From assembly GCA_949775045.1 (NCBI GenBank), contig OX459100.1:4055936-4119935 (forward strand): a stretch of 64,000 bases of DNA, read 5' to 3'. The position numbers and the translations under genes were made by a program. This stretch comes from Metridium senile (lineage: Eukaryota > Cnidaria > Anthozoa > Actiniaria > Metridiidae). The notes beneath the pieces are model-generated. The model was not told the origin of the DNA. It was given only the letters and a program-made list of their open reading frames with translations, and made no database searches. Of this stretch, positions 11,774 through 23,375 are shown piece by piece; the stretch's first letter is position 1, and every line of letters starts with the position of its first letter.

Positions 11774-12740
11774 CTGAAATAAAAGAAATAGCTTCTATCT
11801 AAGGAAATTGATGAGATTTTGAGATTTTGAGCTTCTGATGACGTGATAATAATGACTTTAAATTGGTTTTCGAATATTCAAAATGAATATTCGATTATTC
11901 AAAGTAAAGTATTTGATTATTCAAAATGAATTTTCGTTATTCCAAAATTAAAAATGACTATTCCAATTTTACACAAGCAAACTAATTTCGAATTTACATA
12001 ATTAGAAATTTACGGCTATCTTGAAATCAAACGCATTCACTGTCTCTAACTAAATCTCGTTTTAACTGATTAAAATAAAATAATAAAATAAACTGGATTA
12101 AAGGCCCCTCCTCCCTCTTGTTTTGTATACTTTTCATGTCTACGATAGGTAATATAATTAAATATGTAACACCGTAAAAAATGTTGACTTAACTTTACTG
12201 ACGTTTCGAGCTTTAGCCCTTCGTCGGAGTAAAAGAGGTATACCATGCAAACATGCAGCTAGACATTGATCAGTATCAATACTCCTTATTGGATTAATAA
12301 GATTTGTGCGAGTCATTTAATATGTATATATACGCATTATAAATGTTAGGTTTTGATGCTCTAAACGTATTTTTTTACCAGATATAGAGCGGTTTTTTGA
12401 TTCGCACTGAAACACCGTACATATCTACATAGTGCTCAGTGCTCTGTGCACATTGATACAGTTGATCGATCATAGTTCGAGTTGTTCGTTGTATTCACTT
12501 GAAAAGAGGAGAGACTAGAGACTGCGAAAGTCATATTAGTTGTGTGGATTTCGGGTTCTTTGGAACAGAGTTTATCCGCACATATTTAGTCCAAATAATA
12601 TATACAATTCGTTGAATTGACTCAGCTATGGTGGATTGCTGAATGTTGAGTTGACTCCAAAGCTTCACAATGAATGTACAAAAAATGATCACAAAAGACG
12701 TTTACCTATCGTAAAAATATAGAAAAACTGGCTGACTTAC
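11774..12740 (-). other. intron of the small secreted-protein gene
   Basis: A 967-base phase-1 GT-AG intron. It includes ATTCAAAATGAATATTCG-type short repeats and is shared with unit A, except that the donor side is absent there. Confidence 0.7.
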
Positions 12741-12801
12741 CGGAACCCAAAACAGGTGCAAAACAACCAAACAAGAACAGTAGAGCAAAGCTTGTCATCA
12801 T
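12741..12801 (-). CDS. small secreted Tyr-rich protein, exon 1 (signal peptide)
   Basis: From the first of two ATGs (12801) the exon encodes a textbook signal peptide, beginning MMTSFALLFLF and ending near PVLGS, and stops at a strong 5' splice site TCCG|GTAAGTCAG. A TATA box lies about 60 bp upstream. The exon leaves phase 1 and joins in frame to 11773. The mature part is in exon 2. No family is recognised. Confidence 0.75.
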
Positions 12802-12859
12802 CGTTGACCCGTCAAGTATTGTCGGCGAATGACAACCAGTGTATTCTTATGCAGGGGTG

Positions 12860-12868
12860 TTTATATAT
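12860..12868 (-). promoter_or_regulatory. TATA box of the small secreted-protein gene
   Basis: On the minus strand GCGTATATATAAACACCCC lies about 60 bp before the ATG. A start about 30 bp downstream, near 12833 within GTTGTCATTCGCC, would leave a 5' leader of about 30 nt. This agrees with the compact exon 1. Confidence 0.6.
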
Positions 12869-15397
12869 ACGCTGGCTACGCCCATGACGTACGCTATAAA
12901 CAGTTATATAGCATTCTGAAGTGCATTTCATTATTACGCAAAATGTACAGCTAACGTACTATCTTTTTTTTTTTTTTTAAAGGATAACCCTTTTATGTAA
13001 ATGATAACTTAAACTATGCTTTTAAAAACGCTGTAGCACAAAATTTGGAAGTGGAAAGAAATGAGTACATTTGCCGCCATGTTTGTTTTTAATTAATTTA
13101 ATTAATTTTATAAACTTATCACTAAAGATCCCTTGGATAAAATCGACGTACACGATTACTGTCTAAAACTTGCTGCAAAGTAATTTTGTCCGCATTGAGA
13201 CGTGGGTTTTCACGTTCAAAACGTGAACCTCTAATGGCAATTCACACGGCAAACATGCATGAATCTTGACGTTTGCAGTTTGCAGGAAATCAGAAAAAAG
13301 TCAATCTTAATTTCTCTACTACACATGATTACAGTGAGAGCTAACCGTGAACACGCTGTGTTTGTTTTTTTGTTACTTGTTTTAACCCACAACCCTTGAG
13401 CGATTAGATTACAACAAGAGATGATAAATTAATATTTATTCTCTCTTGATTACAAACATTATTTACTATGAACACTCAGTGTTCCATTTTTAGAAGTTTT
13501 GAAGCAGTAGAATGCTCAGAAAATAATAGCATGAAAAAAGATTCGAACTAGTGTTTTTACGGTAATAATACCTTGCCCTGGAGCCATTATGATAATTTTA
13601 ATGCAATTTATGATAGTTGTTTTTGATATTAAATATAGATACTATAACAACCTTAACTAATCGTTAAAAAATGTAAAAAAAAAAGATAATTTAAACCTCT
13701 CAAGCAGCCCTCTGCTCAGTCTGTTATTCAAGGGTCGCCGCGCAACACTTTACTCGCCTAACAAACATCTCCTTGGGGAAGGACCATTTGAGTTTGTATA
13801 CAAATACTGTAAAAACACTTGAGGGAGGTAAAAAGATATCGATCAAGCTTGGCCCATCCAAATGAAATATCCAATGGCTCGTCCCTTATTCAACTCCCCT
13901 TATTAGAGGAGACTAACCCTTTCCAATCAACTATATGGGAGGGAAGGAAGGAAGGAGAAAAGGTTGGAATGAAGGGGGAAACGTACGGCTAGCCACCAAA
14001 TAGACAAACTGATATATAAAGTGCCATCTTTAAAAGCAATTACAATTAAGTAGAGTATACAAAACATGAAAGCGTGCAACATAAATAGTGATTATAAGAG
14101 TAGATTAAAGGCCATAAACTACTGTTTTTATATTCAAATCTTTAGCTTTCGTCGGGCACGAAGATCGAGTGGGTGTGATATTTGTGATATATGTGATATC
14201 ATCGCCAACTATTCCGGCCATGCGCCCACTCACAAGGTCAGCGGTGCAACATAAAAGCGGTAGATAATTTTATCAAATTTTGCAAAGAAATGTATAGAGG
14301 ATCAAAGTTCTTTTCGAATTATAAAATTCTCTGTAAGGATTTGTCAATTTATCTAACTGGAAATATATTACATGACATTAAAGCATTTGATTTTTACCAA
14401 AGATAGCTTTAGTCATTAAAAATAAACCCTGTCTTTCGATAGTTCATGGTTTTCTTTCCCTACATGCTCTGTATTCAGGAATATTCAGAATGTAAAATTG
14501 CAAGAAAAACACGAAAAGTGTGATATTCAGAGCATCGTATCATTGTTCAAAATCAAAGCTTGTTACCTCATTTACCGTGGCTGTTCCATAAACTAAATAC
14601 ATTGTAAATTGCTTGTGTGAAATTTGTCGTCGATCGAACGAGGTTTTTTTTTTTTACCTTTTTAACTTTGAAAAAGCTCCAAATTGAATTGACGTTCGTA
14701 AGACGCCATATACTTGCAATCCTTCCTTCAAGTAGAGGTACTTTGTGATGCGATAACTTTGGAAATTCTTCGCAAACTAAGGCATGTTTGATTCCAAAAT
14801 GAAGCTAATTTACCCAACTCTTATACACCTATTTCAAAAAACGTTGTCCGAAGGAAATCTGAATCTGCAATCTGAGACCGAAATAAATTGCGTACTGCAA
14901 AAACCAGACCTGGCCCTGTTTTTTTTTTTTTGTGCTTAGCACCTTAGCAACCAGATCCGCTAGATAAACACTAAAAAAGATATAAAGCTTAAACATTATT
15001 TTGTCTTTTACACTCTCTACCTGTAATCACCACTGTGCAATAATTGGGCTACCTGTGTTATTCATACCCAAATATTTACCCCTTCCTCCCACATCAATGT
15101 TGGTGTGAAATGATAGCCCATTGACAGGTCAACCACATAAGCACCGAACGATAACTTCCTCCTCGATATTCTAGGGGGGGGGAGGGGTTCAGCAGTGCTA
15201 TTTAAAACCCTAGTCTCTTCTCGAGATACATACGTTGTTGTTACTATCCCATCAATTTGTGTATCAAGAACGTGATATAATTACAATTAAATTTATTTGT
15301 TTTGTTATTTTAGATAAAAATCAAAGATTTCCTATTGTCTCGTAATGCAGATAAAACTTCAGGTGAATATAAAATAACGAAAATAACGATGAGGGTA

Positions 15398-16345
15398 GCC
15401 ATTGTAGTGGTAATTGGTATATGGTAATGGTAGTTTTGGTAATGGTAATGGCGATGGTAATGGCGATGGTGATTGGTGATTAAATATATTGTGATGGCAA
15501 TAGTGGTGTTTAGGATGGCGATGGTTATTGTGATGGTAATAGTGATGTTAACGACGGTGGTGGTAACTGGATGATATTGGTGATTTTTTATAGTAATTGA
15601 TATGGTAATGGTAATTTTGATTATGGTAATTTTGATGGTTATGGCGATGGTTATTGTGATGGTAATAGTGATGTTAACGATGCACGATGGTGGTGGTAAC
15701 GATGATATTGATGATTTTTATAGTAATTGATATGGTAATGGTAATTTTGATTATGGTAATTTTGATGGTTATGGCGATGGTTATTGTGATGGTAATAGTG
15801 ATGTTAACGACGGTGGTGGTAACTGGATGATATTGGTGATTTTTTATAGCGGAGCTCCGCGCGGGCCGAAGGCCCGCGCAAGCGGAGCACCATACTTAAG
15901 AAAAAATGGTAACCCATCGAGTTGATTTTTCATCGACCGACACAGTTAGACCACGCTGTCCGTACGTCCGTCCGTACATACATACATACGTCCGTGTACA
16001 TCGCGATTATGGCGATGGTTATTGTGATGGTAATAGTGATGTTAACGATGGTGGTGGTAACGTTGATATTGGTGATTTTTGTAGTAATTGATATAGTAAT
16101 GGTAATATGATTATGGTAATTTTGATGTTTATGGCGATGGTTATTGTGATGGTAATAGTTATGTTAACGATGGTGGTGGTAACGTTGATATTTGTGATGA
16201 TTTATAGTAATTGATATAGTAATGGTAATATGATTATGGTAATTTTGATGGTTATGGCGATGGTGATGGTGGTGATTGTGATGGTTATAGTGATGTTAAC
16301 AATGGTGGTGGTCACGTTAATGTTTTGGTAATTATATATGGTTAT
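15398..16345. repeat. GATGGTAAT-type minisatellite
   Basis: Degenerate GATGGTAATGGCGATGG units are organised into higher-order repeats of about 150 bp that recur at least four times (TGATGTTAACGACGGTGGTG blocks). Open frames through it only translate the repeat. An unrelated insertion sits at 15849-16006. Confidence 0.9.
15849..16006. mobile_element. GC-hairpin insertion within the minisatellite
   Basis: The insertion opens with GCGGAGCTCCGC and a perfect 9-bp hairpin GCGCGGGCC-GAA-GGCCCGCGC (15859-15879). It continues to GGAGCACCATAC and a GTCCGTCCGTACATACATAC tract. The abrupt composition change against the surrounding repeat marks it as inserted, likely a MITE end. Confidence 0.6.
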
Positions 16346-16861
16346 AATAATATGGCAAACTTTTGCTTTGAATTCCTCCAAGAATTATTAATGGTTTAAG
16401 AAGCCAGATCAAGCACTTGAAAGAGTGTTTACTCCTCTATCCAAACATTTTGAAGTTGGATAAAAACACTCGGCTGTGTCTCGTTTTTTCACCTAACTTC
16501 TCCGTGTTTGGATATCGGAGGAAACACTATTTCTCGTGCTTGATTTATTACAAACTATAATAACAATCTACTGATCTGATATCCACGATGGATGACCACT
16601 TTTGCAATATTCTATTAAAGTAGCTGCAATGATATGTGGCATTATAATTATAAATACGCAGGTGATTATAGTAAATTGTGCGCGGTGATTTGTCGAGAAA
16701 TTCACACAATTTCTCCATTATCATCCACATGTACAGCGTTTTGCGCGCTTTTAGAAATGAGAAATGAACAGTTTTTCTTCAAAAAAGGATTGTTATTTTC
16801 ACATTTTTAAATAATCAATTGTGTATTTATAATAAAACAATTACCCACCTCAGGCTCAGCG

Positions 16862-16968
16862 TATATCGGTGAATAATAACCTTGACTTCGTTCTTGGCAT
16901 GCTCTTTCTCGATTAGTACTCACCGATATTCACTTTGCCTTCGGCGAATAATTGTTAAATTATATTTT
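16862..16968. repeat. half-hairpin of the 1056-1548 repeat family
   Basis: Contains CGTATATCGGTGAATAATAA and, inverted, TCACCGATATTCACTTTGCC with TCGGCGAATAATTGTTAAAT. This matches the hairpin part of the composite repeats at 1056 and 43660. Confidence 0.65.
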
Positions 16969-16999
16969 TTTTTATTCCTAGATGGAGAAGCTCCAGCAT

Positions 17000-17589
17000 T
17001 ATAACAATAGTTACCATGGCAGAAACCATCGGCCAGTTTCCAGCAATTGTCACGTCCAGGAAAATCAATCCATAACGCGTATAATATATTTTATGATCCA
17101 AAATCTTATGATCAGTAGCATTTATATTTTTACGGAGGATGTTTTAGGAAATACAATTTGAACTTATTAACTAGTGGTTGTTGCAATCATTTGTGGTTTC
17201 TGGCAAGGCAAAGAGAAGAATTCATATTCAATTTACACTTTTTGTCTTTGATTTAAAATACTTTCATAACACAGCGGCAAACGACCACGCATGCGCGAAA
17301 ACAAAACAAGTAAAATGATCCATCTGGCATTCGTATAAACTTTTTTCTCAAAATGTAAAAGTGAAAATACAAAAGTGAAAATTAATCGGTACCTTCACAA
17401 TATAACAAACGTTATAACAAACGTACACGAAAATCCAAGCTTATAAATTCAAGGAATTTGTTGACTTCAAGCACTATAGTTCGAAATTCCTAATGTTTAT
17501 AACAATGTCAAATTTACCGCTGTGAAAATTTTGCTACGTAATTTTGCATGCGTAGTCGTTTGACCGCTGTCTTCACTATCATGTATATT
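17000..17589. other. 3' flank of the FKRP-like gene
   Basis: No further coding frame is seen. A candidate polyadenylation signal AATAAA for the minus strand lies only near 16970-16975, so the 3' UTR end is unsettled. Confidence 0.4.
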
Positions 17590-19011
17590 CTAAACAACTT
17601 TGAAGGCAATGTTACCGTCTGCTGGAAACTTATCCAAGCATGAATGAAATGTTGGATCATTACACTTGTTGAAAGACCCTGACGAATATCTAGAAAAACT
17701 AGATTTGGCATTACCAACCATTCTCCAACTCTGACTGTGTTTTAAAACGTCCGGTCCGTATCTATTGCGGGAGAACAGACTTGGAAAATGTCCACAATTG
17801 CACCAATGATTATTGACAAGACATTTTGTATAATGTGACGGTTTGTTTAATTCAGGCGGAGAGAACTTGTCAGCTGACATTTGAACCATGCCCCATACTT
17901 CAATGGGAATGTCAGGTGTGTGATAGGTCAAATATCCTAAATCCCCGCCTTTTTTCATTTTGCCATCACTACCAATGCCAGCGGGTTTATAGCTACTTAG
18001 ACGAAAGCCATGCTGTGATATATAACTAGATTTTGAATTCAAAAAAGATACGTTAAAAGATGATAGAATTAAGTCACCATCGATGTCAAAGGGGTTATAG
18101 TTGTTGAACTTGACGCAGGCCAAAACTGAACCAGTATCAAGCTCGTAATGGAGATTATTTGCGACGGACAATTCATGAAACAACTTCATGGCACTTCCAA
18201 ATTGCTCCAAACAACACATAGGAAGCGCCACAAACTTTGTGACACCAGTATTACATGTGTAGGAAATCTCTGCACAAGAGAACTTATGACGGACCTCGTA
18301 ATCAACAAAAACCACGCGTACTAACTTCATGTCTTTCGCAAGAGGACGCCATATTGCCTTGCTGTTATGCTTAGTTTCACTTGAGTAGTCAGTTGTAAGG
18401 TACATTGCATCAGGACAATTTAATATCAAGTTACCAGAACGAAACACCCGAAGGAAGAATTCCTCAAACACAATTTCCTTACTGTACTTTTCGCTGAATT
18501 TCAGACCTTTTAGAAGACCAGTTTTGGCAACAAATGGTCCTTCTAAATCATCACAAAACATACATGAATGTCTAGAGTAGTGGTAACCTTCCTCATACTG
18601 CAACACGTAGTTGAACAGTTTGGTTTGTCTACATCCTATTCGCCAGTGTCCAGTAAGATTACGAAACGATCCTCCAGCTATACCGACATGCTCTGTTGTA
18701 CTTATCATACGAATCTGCCTTTCGATGCGTGCTAACCACGTAAAATGGACAACATCTCGCGCGACGAGTGTGTATGGAGTTGATACTCCATTAACCAGTT
18801 GATTCCAAACTTTGCCAAGAGAACTGCCTTTAGTAACTGAAATAGTTTTAATGTTAGGGTATTTCTTGGTAGCATCTGCAATCTGACTTGTTTTGGCGGC
18901 TAAGAATACTTTGAGTTGTGGATATGTTTGATTAATTCCTTGTAATACAGCCTCAACTTGCTTTTCCATGGTCTCTGGGTATTCCATGGTATTAACAACG
19001 ATACTTACAAC
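17590..19011 (-). CDS. FKRP: FKRP-like ribitol-phosphate transferase, exon 2 (GT-like and LicD domains)
   Basis: The large terminal exon encodes 473 residues and a stop. The longest ATG-started frame begins at 18987, but the frame is open eight codons further up (VVSIVVNT) to a TAG that forms the acceptor ATCTAG|GTTGTAAG after a pyrimidine-rich stretch. Those eight residues match the start of the FKRP GT fold, so the exon start is set at 19011. Numbered from Met 18987, the order is a GT-A-like N-terminal domain (1-230), a zinc-finger set Cys238-x6-Cys245 with Cys258-Cys259, then a LicD-type motif with Asp301, Asp303 and Asp305 (NPFDIDGDL), and a C-terminal YGPDVLKHSQSW stretch like the FKRP end. 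In mammals FKRP adds ribitol-5-phosphate from CDP-ribitol to alpha-dystroglycan O-mannosyl glycan. No internal stop is present. Fukutin or another LicD-family enzyme is the main alternative, but the zinc-finger spacing favours FKRP. Confidence 0.87.
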   Translation of the reverse strand, partial: VVSIVVNTMEYPETMEKQVEAVLQGINQTYPQLKVFLAAKTSQIADATKKYPNIKTISVTKGSSLGKVWNQLVNGVSTPYTLVARDVVHFTWLARIERQIRMISTTEHVGIAGGSFRNLTGHWRIGCRQTKLFNYVLQYEEGYHYSRHSCMFCDDLEGPFVAKTGLLKGLKFSEKYSKEIVFEEFFLRVFRSGNLILNCPDAMYLTTDYSSETKHNSKAIWRPLAKDMKLVRVVFVDYEVRHKFSCAEISYTCNTGVTKFVALPMCCLEQFGSAMKLFHELSVANNLHYELDTGSVLACVKFNNYNPFDIDGDLILSSFNVSFLNSKSSYISQHGFRLSSYKPAGIGSDGKMKKGGDLGYLTYHTPDIPIEVWGMVQMSADKFSPPELNKPSHYTKCLVNNHWCNCGHFPSLFSRNRYGPDVLKHSQSWRMVGNAKSSFSRYSSGSFNKCNDPTFHSCLDKFPADGNIAFKVV

Positions 19012-20963
19012 CTAGATGACAGATAATAATGATAATCATAATAATCACTATAACAGATGAATAATGACAATGATACAATGTAATCTTAAATATTTTGTTA
19101 AGGGTGGTGATAATGATCATTTTGATTTTGTGCTTCATTAAAATAATAATAATTAAGCAGCCATAGGGCTGAATTGCGTATTGAAAATACAGGAAAACTA
19201 AATAAATATTTATATTAATATTTACAATTTACAGCATGCAAAGAGCCCAAAAGTGTGACCACCGCTAATGTATTCGCATACTTTCGTATATGTTGTTATC
19301 CAATCAGCATTACAGGATTGTCTTAATTATCTTATCTCTGATCTAAACGCTAATTCAGTGGAGGATGACGCTACAAAAGTATGCGAATATATATATATAT
19401 ATTATCAGTGGTCACAGTCTCGAGCATCTTGCTGTAAAGATTGTTAGCAATTATGCAAGAAGACTTCCAGAAAGTGTTTTTAAACTGTTTTTTTTTTCAC
19501 TTGGGAATATCAAATTGCCTTTGTTGTCTCAATGAATGTTGCTTGCCTGTTCTGACTCGGCACAAATCGTATTCTTCGTTTGCAACCACGTGATAATCGG
19601 GACATAATAAGCCAATTTTTGTCGATCTCAAATTTCACAAGTTTAATTCTAAGTCGTATTTTAAAAATGACATATTCTTTTAGAGCATTCAAAACTGAGT
19701 ATGTTGACCGATTTTTGAATCTGTTGAGTATTTGGATGCAGAATTATTCGCGTTTAAAGTTGAGCGATATTTGTTAAGAATGTATGGAGCGGCAATGCTG
19801 GAGGACATCGCATATCCTCCAAGATGTCGGACAAAACTTCAAAGGTCTAATATGGAGGGAAACTGAATCATTTAAAAAAGATTTCGTTAAAATATACTTG
19901 AATTAGATGCTAAAAGTCTTTACGAACCAAATTTTTTCAAAAAGCACAGATTATTCTTGATTTTTATCGCCCGATTCGGATACGGCATTGACACAATTCT
20001 AACTTGAATATCTCGGGAACCAAAGACTTTTATAGACCCAAACTTTAGAAATGTATTTTTAAAACAGTAAACTATAACATATGTAGTGCATGTTTTAATA
20101 CGAGATATAAAAAATATTTTTGTTTGGTGGTGACGTCACTTGCAATCGAAGAATAGACGACCGTTCTTATCACTGATTATATAATATTAATTTCCATTTT
20201 TTTAATTATAATAATTGTGCTCATAACGATGATGAAACTAATAAATAAATAACGATCAGTAAAAAATAGAATAAAAAACGATAATGATGATTAACATAAT
20301 GCCTTAGTCCACTGTTATGTTTGTTTTTATTATTATTATTACCAAACTTATTGGAATTGACACAGACAATGTATATTGGTAATCTTAGCAACATTAATAA
20401 CAAATGAGGTTTCCAAGGTAACAAACACTTGACATTTGCACCTATTTGCAGTGATTTTACCTTCGAAGCTTGTGGAGTATCGGAAATTAAAATCACCTCA
20501 GAACGAGAAACAAAGCATTTGGTATAGTAAAGCGTGCCTGCTAGTATGTCACTCAAATTAGATATCTTGACGAATATTATTGGTTCTTTTGTAAATCAAG
20601 GGTATCACTTCACATTTGCTGTAAATAAAATTGTCAATTTTTCTAATTAGGATATAAATGCCCTACCGAACCTTGAATAGTTGGCAAAATAAAAGTTTAG
20701 TTTTATAAAGCTTTTCCAATCCTCCTGGGAACGTTTTTGAATGTTCGTTAAATTGGAGTTCAAAGGTCAAATGTTGGTTACCATGGAAACTTCATGTCCT
20801 AATTTTGCTAAAATTACTGATATACACAATCTGTGCTAATTCCAATGAGTTTGGTAAAAAGCACACGTCAATAGACCACCCCCTCACTTTTTACACCATA
20901 TACACAGAGACCCATGCCTTAAGTCACCTGAGTCGTTTGTAATATTAATTGTTATGGTCTAAC
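19012..20963 (-). other. intron of the FKRP-like gene
   Basis: This 1952-base phase-0 intron is inferred from the donor CAG|GTTAGA and the acceptor ATCTAG|GTTG. It is AT-rich, holds an (AT)n tract near 19388-19401 and short ATAATAATG runs near 19021-19090. The reading frames inside (for example 20221-20556) are low-complexity and show no domain. Confidence 0.65.
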
Positions 20964-23160
20964 CTGATTGAGTGGTTTTACATTGCTACAATTTTGCAAC
21001 TGCCATCCTTTATGGTAAAAAGGATACCCGAAAGATTCCCCCATATATTTCTCAGGGCAAACATCAAGCATAACAGACGAGTTGGTTGCTTTTGGTTCTG
21101 CCAATTCTCTGTCTTCTGTGCTCAGTTTGTGAGCAGGATCAAGTCGTCCGATTATCCCTTTAAGTTCAACTAGAGTCTTTGGAGTAGGAGATTTACTGTG
21201 ACTTACAGCATGTGCGAGTTCAAGGTAAATATCCGCTAGCTTTTTAGAAATTTCCCTCTTTGTTTCAAGATATGGTACTTGGGTTGTGTGATCCTGTTCT
21301 GGGCAGTTAATAGGACTTTTCTCGCCTCCCGCAGGTATAGGTACATCTTGTTTCATTTTTGCACTTATATTATAAGAGTTGAAGGCCAAGAATATTCCCA
21401 AACAGCAGGCAAAGAACAAAAACACTAAAATTGCTTTGTAGCTCATTGTCGACCTCTTCTTGATTCCTTTAAATAGTCATAATAAAACAAATTAATAATT
21501 CAATCAATCAATCCATGTATTAACGTTTTCTTTCGTGATTTTCGATAATTAACTGCGTATTGATACGGCAGTAATAATTATAATATGCCTTCAAATTAAT
21601 CTTAGTAGTGACTTTTTGTCACTGAGAGAAACTTAGTTCAGACCACTCAGCGGTGACCACGTACATGTAAAGATTTGTCTTAATTTCGTGTTCTTTGCAT
21701 GGTAGAGTGCATTCACTAAAAGCATGAAACATTCGTAATACTATTGATAGAGCACTAACTCGGCTTAGCTGGGGGCATGGAGCACAACGCTCCGGCTGAA
21801 CTGTACCTTGCTTGTTAACCAACAATGTTAGAAATACTACCAGTAAATTGAACAAACTTATTTTGTCACTTGGCTTTAATAACTGGATTCAACTTCGAAG
21901 TGTTATATTACAATACTTGGCGCTACACCCAGAAGAAGAGAAGAAGTATAGCTAAGTGAAGTAGTGACTAAAAACTAATGTGCAGGCGTTTAAATAATAC
22001 TCATTAGCATGCACTCACGTCATATTACGTAACTGAAATAAACCAATAAGATTCTTAGATCTTAAGTAACCAAAACGAGGCAACCCTGATAAACGAATGT
22101 TTACGAAGTAAATAGAAAGATAAAAAAACTAAGTTTCACTATGTTTCCAGCTTTTAAAAGTAGCAAACTAGTTAGATACACTATCTTATCACTTAACTGT
22201 GATATTTGTTTTACTTGACATTGCTCGCTGGCAAAGCAATCCGAGCTGAACTGGCATGAGGCAATAGCGCCACGTAAAATAATATTATTCATAAACTTCT
22301 AAGGTGTCCCCTACTGCTGTTGCGCAGCAGCGCGAACTGATCCGCCTTTGATAAGCAAGACAATGACTATTTTGAAACATCTGTGATTGACCAGGTTTAC
22401 GTAATTAGGTTTAATGTAAACATGAAATACAGATCAGAAGGCGATCAACCAATGACGGAGAGCTTCGCTAATGAACATTACTTTTAAGTATTTAAAATCA
22501 TATTTACTCGTTAAAACAGAAAAACATATTTTTAATTAGAGAACCAAAAGTAGGTGTCGAGCACACTAAAAAGTAAGTTAATTTTAAATTAACTTAAATA
22601 TTCGTAATGGAAATGAAAGTAAAAGGCCAATTGTTGCCTCATGACACTATTTTGTATTAGTTATGTTAATTCTTTTTTTCTTCAGTTGTTGAACTAGTAC
22701 TATTTTGCACAATTTAGTAATTAGTGTTTCACACTTTTACTGAATGCACTCTAATGGTATACAAATCGCGAAAAAAGCGCACGCTATTTCATATAAATAT
22801 TAGTAATGAATGTATTGCGACCAGAAGCGTCTTGCGCATATGATGTCACACACTAAAATGAGCAACCGCTGTGCAGTATTAAGATCGAGCAGTGGGGGAC
22901 AGGTTTTTTGCATTTTTGAGAGCAAAATATAGATACAGAAATGTCTTTTTTGAAACAATATTTGTCAATTAACTTATTTAAACAGGGGAAAAAAAAAAAT
23001 ATTTAAGCAGATACTTAAGCCTATCACACTCAAGAAACTTAGAATTTGGCACAGTGTTTTTCGTAAGACTAGCACTTTAAAGACGTTCGCAGGCATATAA
23101 GTTAACCATAGATTTTTCTTCAAACTTCGCATGGTGAAGTACGATCATCATACAGGTTTA
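20893..23160. repeat. right copy of segmental duplication
   Basis: This is the partner of 1-3490 in the same orientation. It lacks the inserted element, so it shows the empty target (CGTAATACTATTG near 21735). It contains exon 1 of the FKRP-like gene plus about 1.7 kb upstream, where any promoter should lie. No clear TATA box stands out. It ends where an RT fragment begins at 23148. Confidence 0.9.
20964..21446 (-). CDS. FKRP: FKRP-like gene, exon 1 (signal anchor and stem)
   Basis: This is the first coding exon of a Golgi type II membrane glycosyltransferase. It encodes 161 residues from an ATG at 21446. Residues about 5-22 form a hydrophobic segment (AILVFLFFACCLGIFLAF), followed by a hydrophilic stem with possible N-glycosylation sites NIS, NSS and NCS. 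The open frame runs only three codons past CAATCAG into GTTAGA, so the 5' splice site is placed at CAG|GTTAGA (intron starts at 20963, phase 0). Joining in frame to the acceptor at 19011 continues directly into the FKRP-like GT domain, giving a protein of about 634 residues; human FKRP is 495, so this stem is longer. The donor is GT but not optimal. An almost identical exon lies at 66-545. The exon join is inferred and needs a transcript. Confidence 0.78.
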
Positions 23161-23375
23161 ATGAGCAAATAAAAAATGGGGGTCACCGTATTCGTAAGGA
23201 TACGGAGAGTGATAATGCTAGAGATTGGAAGGAGCTGTAGGTTTTGGAACAATGGTAACGAAGAAGAACTGGAGTCAGAGTTTAGCAATAGTCTTGCACA
23301 TTTTTTCTGGGCTAACAGAAGCTGATCTAGAGATTCCGATGAGCAGTTTCCCCACACTGAGCAACAGCACTTCAT
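23148..23375 (-). pseudogene. non-LTR reverse transcriptase, C-terminal fragment
   Basis: The frame contains CSVWGNCS followed by LDQLLLAQKKCARLLL and a LPLFQNLQLLPI stretch, the region after the RT thumb in CR1/L2/Jockey-type elements. It is truncated on both sides, has lost the catalytic core, and marks the end of homology between the two segmental duplicates. Confidence 0.7.

Larger units (their letters stand above)
11411..14380. repeat. tandem duplication, right unit B
   Basis: This is the complete unit, carrying the promoter and both exons of the secreted-protein gene on the minus strand. The sequence past 12935 is upstream flank shared with unit A. A 62-residue plus-strand frame at 14066-14254 is identical at 11051-11239, but shows no domain or initiation context that would support a gene. 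Confidence 0.92.

Noticed and set aside
20221..20556. 111-residue minus-strand frame as an alternative first exon of the FKRP-like gene
   Set aside because: Low-complexity NNKNKH stretch and a hydrophobic end. The exon at 20964-21446 joins in phase and gives a proper signal anchor.
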